DNA of 64,000 bases from assembly GCF_014054725.1 (NCBI RefSeq), contig NZ_CP059563.1, positions 286,868 through 350,867 on the forward strand, in the 5' to 3' direction. Positions 59,740-64,000 of this stretch are shown here, one piece after another. Numbering within the stretch: position 1 is the stretch's first letter; each line of letters opens with the position of its first letter. This stretch comes from Conchiformibius steedae (GTDB lineage Bacteria > Pseudomonadota > Gammaproteobacteria > Burkholderiales > Neisseriaceae). The notes under the pieces were generated by a model. That model was not told the origin of the DNA, made no database searches, and worked only from the letters and a program-made list of their open reading frames with translations. The position numbers were made by a program, and so were the translations under genes.

Positions 59740-60408
59740 GTGAACCAACTGAGTCTGGATTTCGCCGAACCGCTTTATCCGCGCTTCGACAAACTGCTCG
59801 GCAACGAAAATGCCGAACTGATTTATATTTTGCAGCAAGAACACGACCAATTCATTTATTTGTGGGGCGAGCGTGGTTCGGGCAAAAGCCACATTCTGCA
59901 ATCGTGGGTGGGTCAGGCGCTGCAAAACGGACATCAGGCAGTGTATATTGATGCTGCTGCGCACACCTTGAGCGAGCAGCTGATTGGCGATGCCTGCTAT
60001 GTTGCCATTGACCAGATTGAAAAACTGCGCAGCCGCGAACAAACTGCATTATTTAATGTTTTCAACCGCTTCCGCAATTCCCGTCAGGGCTATCTGCTGC
60101 TCAGTTCCGATTTGCACCCCAGCCGTCTCAATTTGCGCGAAGATTTGCGTACCCGCGTTGCCTACTGCCTGCCTTACGAAGTCAAACCGCTGAGCGTTCA
60201 AGAAAAAATAGACGCCCTAACCAATATGGCGGACACCCGCCGTCTCAATATTGACCCACGCATTTATCCCTATCTGCTTGCCAACTGGAAACAAGACATG
60301 AACAGCCTGCTGCAAATGTTTGACGATTTGGCAAATTATTCCATTCATTCGGGCAAGCCGATGACGCTGGCACTGCTCAAACAACTATTAAAAGAACATA
60401 AAAACTAG
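59740..60408 (+). CDS. hda: DnaA regulatory inactivator Hda
   Basis: Hda (222 aa) is a DnaA-related AAA+ protein that, with the sliding clamp, stimulates ATP hydrolysis by DnaA and prevents over-initiation. N-terminal clamp-binding motif NQLSLDF, Walker A WGERGSGKSH (about 44-53), Walker B CYVAIDQIEKL (about 87-97) and arginine finger region LREDLRTRVAYCL. The GTG at 59740 was taken as start because it places the clamp motif at the very N-terminus; an upstream TTG or GTG is possible. Confidence 0.92.
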   Translation: MNQLSLDFAEPLYPRFDKLLGNENAELIYILQQEHDQFIYLWGERGSGKSHILQSWVGQALQNGHQAVYIDAAAHTLSEQLIGDACYVAIDQIEKLRSREQTALFNVFNRFRNSRQGYLLLSSDLHPSRLNLREDLRTRVAYCLPYEVKPLSVQEKIDALTNMADTRRLNIDPRIYPYLLANWKQDMNSLLQMFDDLANYSIHSGKPMTLALLKQLLKEHKN

Positions 60409-60448
60409 GTTGGATTCCCATAACGGGACAGGTTGTCGCCATCGCTTG

Positions 60449-60841
60449 TCACATCGTATATTTGGGGGAATTGTAAACAAAACCCTTTGTGCACGGTTCA
60501 TAGAGTATGCTTGAGTAATATCCCTTAACGACAAAAACATAGTCGTTTTGAAATAGCCCATAATAGCAATACCCCCAACCAGGTAGGGCAGAATCTGAAA
60601 ATGCACACCAAGACTCTCTTTCCAAGTCCTTTTTTTCCAATTTCTTTTTATGCGGGATAAAATCAATATTGGCAGGTAAGGTGTGGTGTGTTAATTGATA
60701 TTGGTTAATTTGTGCGGTGATAAACGCTATCCGCTGTTTGATGAAAAACCTGTCAAGCATAATCAAAACGGCAAATAAGGTCAGGATAACCATCAAAAAA
60801 TAAGCCGTTATTTTGAATCTGTCACTCTTTGACCATGCCAT
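60449..60841 (-). CDS. hypothetical single-span membrane protein
   Basis: A 130-aa AT-rich protein. A basic N-terminus (MAWSKSDRFK) and one membrane segment at about 11-32 are followed by a soluble domain with Cys in SWCAF, YCYYG and EPCTKG. The arrangement (short head, long hydrophobic helix, then helix with ITAQINQYQLTHHTLPAN) is reminiscent of minor pseudopilins, but no prepilin peptidase site is present. Convergent with hda. Family not recognised. Confidence 0.6.
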   Translation of the reverse strand: MAWSKSDRFKITAYFLMVILTLFAVLIMLDRFFIKQRIAFITAQINQYQLTHHTLPANIDFIPHKKKLEKKDLERESWCAFSDSALPGWGYCYYGLFQNDYVFVVKGYYSSILYEPCTKGFVYNSPKYTM

Positions 60842-60884
60842 TTTATTGTTCCATAGTAAGATTATTCGCTTTTTTATGCTTGGT

Positions 60885-61169
60885 TTAACGGCGGTAAGGA
60901 CTGTCGTTGTGCAGCCGTTCACGCTCAAAATGCTCAAAAAAACGCAGGGTTTCGTCTTCATCAATAGCATGATGGCTTAATTGTTCGGGCGAAATATCGG
61001 CAGCGTATTCGCGCACAGGTTCAGACGAGCGTTGTCGGCGTTCGTTTTGAAACTGTGTCCATGTTTCGTTGAATAAAGCCAGTAAAGTACCGTGTTGTTG
61101 AATAAATTCGGCTAATTCGTCATCGGTGGCGTGCTGAAAGCAGTGGCGCAGCTGTTCGGGATTCATCAT
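60885..61169 (-). CDS. small hypothetical soluble protein
   Basis: A 94-aa acidic protein, MMNPEQLRHCFQHATDDELAEFIQQHG..., helical, with no membrane segment. Its ATG overlaps the stop of the upstream membrane protein by four bases (ATGA), so the two are translationally coupled and probably work together. Family not recognised; similar short genes exist in Neisseriaceae by my recollection. Confidence 0.7.
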   Translation of the reverse strand: MMNPEQLRHCFQHATDDELAEFIQQHGTLLALFNETWTQFQNERRQRSSEPVREYAADISPEQLSHHAIDEDETLRFFEHFERERLHNDSPYRR

Positions 61170-61711
61170 CGGCGCAGTTTCCAAGGTTTCCAAGTGCGGG
61201 TGGGGGGAATGTAAACGGTGTTGGGGGCAAAAGCAGTGGCGCGGGCGTGGCGCAAACGGCGGATTAAATGCCATTGTCGCCACAATGCGCCCACACAGGC
61301 AGCTAACAATAAAGGTTGGCACAAAGCTGCCAATAAATACGAAAACGGTGCAAACGCGATATGGCTTTGCCCCACTGTAAACCACTGCCAAGCTGCGCGC
61401 GCCCACAAGGGCAACGAAGGCAGGGTAAACGCGAAGATCAGCAGCATACCCAAGACACGCGCTGCGTTCCACGAACGGATTTGTCCGCGTTTATTGTGGG
61501 TTTGCAATTGCAGCAGCGCCGCTGTGCCAAACGCCAGCAACAGCCACATACCGCCATTGGCAAACAGTTGCAGCCAAGCCGACAGCTTATCATCAGCGGG
61601 CGCGGCAAAAGCATCAGCGGCGTTGTCTAGCACCCCAAACAGCAAATGCCCCAATAGATACAGTGCCACAGGCAGGGTAACGATACGGCTCACACCTTTT
61701 CCTTGAATCAT
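61166..61711 (-). CDS. hypothetical four-span membrane protein
   Basis: A 181-aa inner-membrane protein with about four segments (near residues 11-30, 50-66, 84-102 and 118-140) and a basic C-terminal tail. The ATG at 61711 (MIQGKGVSRIV) was preferred over an upstream TTG. It overlaps the 60885 gene by four bases. Divergent from the ABC exporter. Function unknown. Confidence 0.7.
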   Translation of the reverse strand: MIQGKGVSRIVTLPVALYLLGHLLFGVLDNAADAFAAPADDKLSAWLQLFANGGMWLLLAFGTAALLQLQTHNKRGQIRSWNAARVLGMLLIFAFTLPSLPLWARAAWQWFTVGQSHIAFAPFSYLLAALCQPLLLAACVGALWRQWHLIRRLRHARATAFAPNTVYIPPTRTWKPWKLRR

Positions 61712-61802
61712 TTCAGTTAAAATCAACTATATCGTTTCTGCAAGAGTCCGTCAAACAGCGGGCTTTGCGTTATAATAAACGGTTTTTGCCCTGCGAGTCC
61801 GT

Positions 61803-63647
61803 ATGCTGCGACCTTTGTTCCGCTGGTTTGAAACCCGCATTGAAACCTACCCCGATTCCGTTTCCCCGCCCCCGCAAGGCGGGATTGCTGCATTTGTTTG
61901 GACATCTACCCAAGGACTGCGCGGCTGGCTGTTGCTGTTGGTGCTGCTCACGGCAACGGCAGGTTTGTTGGAAGCCATGATGTTCCGTTTTATGGGCATG
62001 ATTGTGGATTGGTTGGGACAATACGCCCCCGATGCGTTGTGGCAGGAAAAAGGCAGCAGCTTGGCGGGCATGGCCTTGCTGATGGGACTGCTGGTGCTGG
62101 TGCGCTTCTCTGCCAACACCGTGCGCCTGCAAACCTTGCAGGGTGTGTTTCCCATGCGTTTGCGCTGGCAGTTTCACCGACACATGCTCAATCAGTCCTT
62201 GGCGTTTTATCACAATGAATTTGCGGGACGTATCGCCGCCAAAGTGATGCAAACGGCTTTGTCGGTGCGCGATACGGTGATGATTCTGATTGAAATGCTG
62301 GTGCATACGGGCGTGTATCTGCTGACAGCAGGGGCGATTTTGGCGGCTTTGGACTGGCGTTTGGTGCTGCCGTTTATCCTGTGGGTGCTGGTGTTCGGTA
62401 CGCTGATGAAAGTGTCCATTCCGCGCGTGGGACGCGCCGCCAAAGCCCAAGCCGATGCCCGCAGCATGATGACGGGGCGCATTACCGATGCCTATTCCAA
62501 TATCGCCATTGTGAAACTGTTTTCACACGGCACGCGCGAAGCCGATTATGCTAAAGATTCTATGCAGGAATTTATGCATACCGTTCACCGTCAGATGCGC
62601 TTGGCAACGCTGATGGGTACGGCATCGGCAGCCGCAGGCATCGGACTGATTACCTTAACCACTGCTTTGGGGCTGGTGTTGTGGCAACAAGGCGCGGTGG
62701 GCGCGGGTACGGTGGCAACCGCGATTGCCGTGGCATTGCGTGTGCGCGATTTTTCCAACCACATTATGTGGGAATCGGCGCATTTGTTTGAACACATCGG
62801 CACGGTGGCAGACGGTATGGCAACCCTATCGCGCCCGCACACGGTATTAGACGCGCCCGATGCGCCGCCCTTGCAGGTTAAACAAGGCGAAATCCGTTTT
62901 GAAAACGTCTCGTTTCATTACGATGCTGCCCGTCCCCTATTGGAAAACTTTAATTTAACGGTAAAAAGTGGCGAAAAAGTTGGTTTAATCGGGCGCAGCG
63001 GCGCAGGCAAATCCACTTTGGTCAATCTGCTGCTGCGTTTTTACGATGCCCAAAACGGGCGCATTACCATTGATGGTCAAAACATCGCCGCCGTGCGTCA
63101 AGAAAGCCTGCGCGAACACATTGGTTTGGTCACACAGGACACGGGATTACTGCACCGTTCCGTGCGCGACAATATTGTTTACGGTCGCCCCGATGCCGAT
63201 GAAGACGATATGCGCCGCGCCGCCGAACAAGCCGAAGCCGCCGAATTTATCGCCCGTTTGTCTGACCCGCAAGGGCGCATTGGCTATGATGCTCAAGTGG
63301 GCGACCGTGGTGTGAAGCTGTCCGGCGGACAACGCCAACGCATTGCCATTGCCCGCGTGATGCTGAAAAACGCCCCGATTTTGGTGTTGGACGAAGCCAC
63401 CAGCGCGCTAGATTCCGAAGTGGAAAACGCCATTCAAAGCAGCTTGGACAAAATGATGGACGGTAAAACCGTGATTGCCATCGCCCACCGTTTATCTACC
63501 GTAGCAGCCATGGACAGGCTGGTGGTTTTGGACGAAGGGCGCATTGTCGAAGAAGGCACACACGCGCAATTGTTGGAACAGAACGGTTTGTATGCCAAGC
63601 TGTGGGCGCACCAAAGCGGCGGTTTTTTGCCCGAACAAATTGAATAA
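61803..63647 (+). CDS. ABC exporter, fused permease-ATPase (MsbA/multidrug type)
   Basis: A 614-aa half-transporter that should act as a homodimer in the inner membrane. Six membrane segments lie in residues 35-330. The ATPase domain has Walker [10 protein letters not shown] (about 397-405), Q-loop VTQDTGLL, signature LSGGQRQR (about 503-510), Walker [13 protein letters not shown] (about 524-535) and H-loop AHRLS (about 560). The substrate (lipid, drug or peptide) cannot be told. It stands just before the glycine riboswitch of gcvT but is a separate unit. Confidence 0.93.
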   Translation: MLRPLFRWFETRIETYPDSVSPPPQGGIAAFVWTSTQGLRGWLLLLVLLTATAGLLEAMMFRFMGMIVDWLGQYAPDALWQEKGSSLAGMALLMGLLVLVRFSANTVRLQTLQGVFPMRLRWQFHRHMLNQSLAFYHNEFAGRIAAKVMQTALSVRDTVMILIEMLVHTGVYLLTAGAILAALDWRLVLPFILWVLVFGTLMKVSIPRVGRAAKAQADARSMMTGRITDAYSNIAIVKLFSHGTREADYAKDSMQEFMHTVHRQMRLATLMGTASAAAGIGLITLTTALGLVLWQQGAVGAGTVATAIAVALRVRDFSNHIMWESAHLFEHIGTVADGMATLSRPHTVLDAPDAPPLQVKQGEIRFENVSFHYDAARPLLENFNLTVKSGEKVGLIGRSGAGKSTLVNLLLRFYDAQNGRITIDGQNIAAVRQESLREHIGLVTQDTGLLHRSVRDNIVYGRPDADEDDMRRAAEQAEAAEFIARLSDPQGRIGYDAQVGDRGVKLSGGQRQRIAIARVMLKNAPILVLDEATSALDSEVENAIQSSLDKMMDGKTVIAIAHRLSTVAAMDRLVVLDEGRIVEEGTHAQLLEQNGLYAKLWAHQSGGFLPEQIE

Positions 63648-63682
63648 GTTTGCCAAAACCCTGCCTTTCTGCAACAATCGCC

Positions 63683-63836
63683 CAGCTAGGCAGGAGAGCC
63701 CGCCAACACGCGGCACCGAAGGCGCAGACACCCTTAAATCGCTCAGGTAAACGGACTGCACAGCATCACTCACATCTGGAGAGCGGCGCACACGCGCCCA
63801 CCGAAGGGGCAAAACTCTCAGGTAAACGGACAGATA
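63683..63836 (+). ncRNA. tandem glycine riboswitch
   Basis: Two consecutive aptamers are visible. The first has GGAGAG, CACCGAAGG and CTCAGGTAAACGGAC (about 63692-63756); the second has CTGGAGAG, CACCGAAGGGG and CTCTCAGGTAAACGGACAG (about 63776-63833). The duplicated GGAGAG..CCGAAGG..CAGGTAAACGGAC core is the gcvT/glycine element. It lies 63 bases before gcvT and should switch expression on when glycine is abundant. Confidence 0.95.
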
Positions 63837-63837
63837 G

Positions 63838-63881
63838 GGTTGCCGACAAAATCAAACTTTGTTGGCAACCTTGTTTTGTTT
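63838..63881 (+). terminator. expression-platform terminator of the glycine riboswitch
   Basis: GGTTGCCGACAAA (63838-63850) pairs with TTTGTTGGCAACC (63858-63870) with one G-T wobble, followed by TTGTTTTGTTT. It abuts the second aptamer, so ligand binding can prevent its formation. Confidence 0.8.
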
Positions 63882-63898
63882 ATTGTTTGGAGAACCCC

Positions 63899-64000
63899 AT
63901 GTCTGTCAAAACCACCCCCTTTAACCAAGCCCACAAAGACGCAGGCGGCAAACTCGTTGATTTTGCCGGCTGGGAATTGCCCGTTAATTACGGTTCGCAA
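63899..64000 (+). CDS. gcvT: aminomethyltransferase, glycine cleavage T protein (partial)
   Basis: The first 34 codons of GcvT, the tetrahydrofolate-dependent aminomethyltransferase of the glycine cleavage system. [32 protein letters not shown] matches the family N-terminus, including the [13 protein letters not shown] stretch. TTTGGAGAACCCC precedes the ATG. The gene runs off the window. Glycine riboswitch control upstream confirms the assignment. Confidence 0.95.
   Translation, partial: MSVKTTPFNQAHKDAGGKLVDFAGWELPVNYGSQ

Overview
The window is chromosomal DNA from a member of the Neisseriaceae (Betaproteobacteria). The protein sequences are neisserial in character (L23, L10, the PF10136 membrane protein, an Opa-like barrel, Hda, a TbpB-like surface lipoprotein). 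The 12-mer AGGCTGCCTGAA, which I recall as the AG-simDUS DNA-uptake dialect, occurs exactly twice, with several one-mismatch copies. This points to the Simonsiella/Alysiella/Conchiformibius side of the family rather than to Neisseria itself. The genus assignment is inference.

Region by region: 1-7211 (minus strand) holds the S10 and spc ribosomal protein operons, from rplC down to a partial rpsN. They are interrupted between rpsQ and rplN by a terminator, a solute-binding lipoprotein gene and a new promoter with a structured leader. 7423-13352 (plus strand) is an oppositely oriented block: orn, the zinc-free L31/L36 pair behind a Zur-type operator, tuf-rpsJ, an SNF-family transporter, a ZIP transporter and an AT-rich orphan. 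13476-16555 (minus) is rpsL-rpsG-fusA. The ancestral string rpsL-rpsG-fusA-tuf-rpsJ-rplC is therefore broken, with tuf-rpsJ pointing the other way. 16832-21736 holds a lipoprotein, ftsEX, a PF10136 membrane protein and a divergent XRE regulator/small ORF pair. 21818-38444 (minus) is tRNA-Tyr/Gly/Thr-tuf-tRNA-Trp-secE-nusG-rplKAJL-rpoB-rpoC, but rpoB and rpoC are separated by about 2.8 kb of unrelated genes, including a broken toxin-like gene next to an intact candidate immunity gene. 38551-64000 is ordinary housekeeping: ferredoxin, Opa-like porin, glmS, hslO, murB, a TbpB-like lipoprotein, galU, bfd, ileS, a purine permease, trmO, a DUF294/CBS protein with a DnaQ-like exonuclease, glmU, uppS, hda, an ABC exporter, and finally a tandem glycine riboswitch ahead of partial gcvT.

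Functionally the window covers much of the translation and transcription apparatus (ribosomal proteins, EF-Tu twice, EF-G, NusG, RNA polymerase, SecE). A second theme is cell envelope precursor supply: GlmS and GlmU make UDP-GlcNAc, MurB makes UDP-MurNAc, UppS makes the lipid carrier, GalU makes UDP-glucose, and FtsEX acts at division. Zinc handling appears in the plus-strand block: Zur-type control of alternative ribosomal proteins, and a ZIP importer nearby.

The most unusual feature is that three of the most conserved bacterial operons (str, S10/spc and rpoBC) are each broken within 33 kb, with new promoters, leaders or terminators visible at several of the seams. Other points of interest are the toxin-remnant/immunity pair between rpoB and rpoC, a short Correia-like miniature inverted-repeat element at 54809-54872, and a TbpB-like lipoprotein with a helical insertion. 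No CRISPR array, rRNA operon, prophage or intact insertion sequence was seen. All identifications are by reading the sequence and by memory of families; no searches were run.
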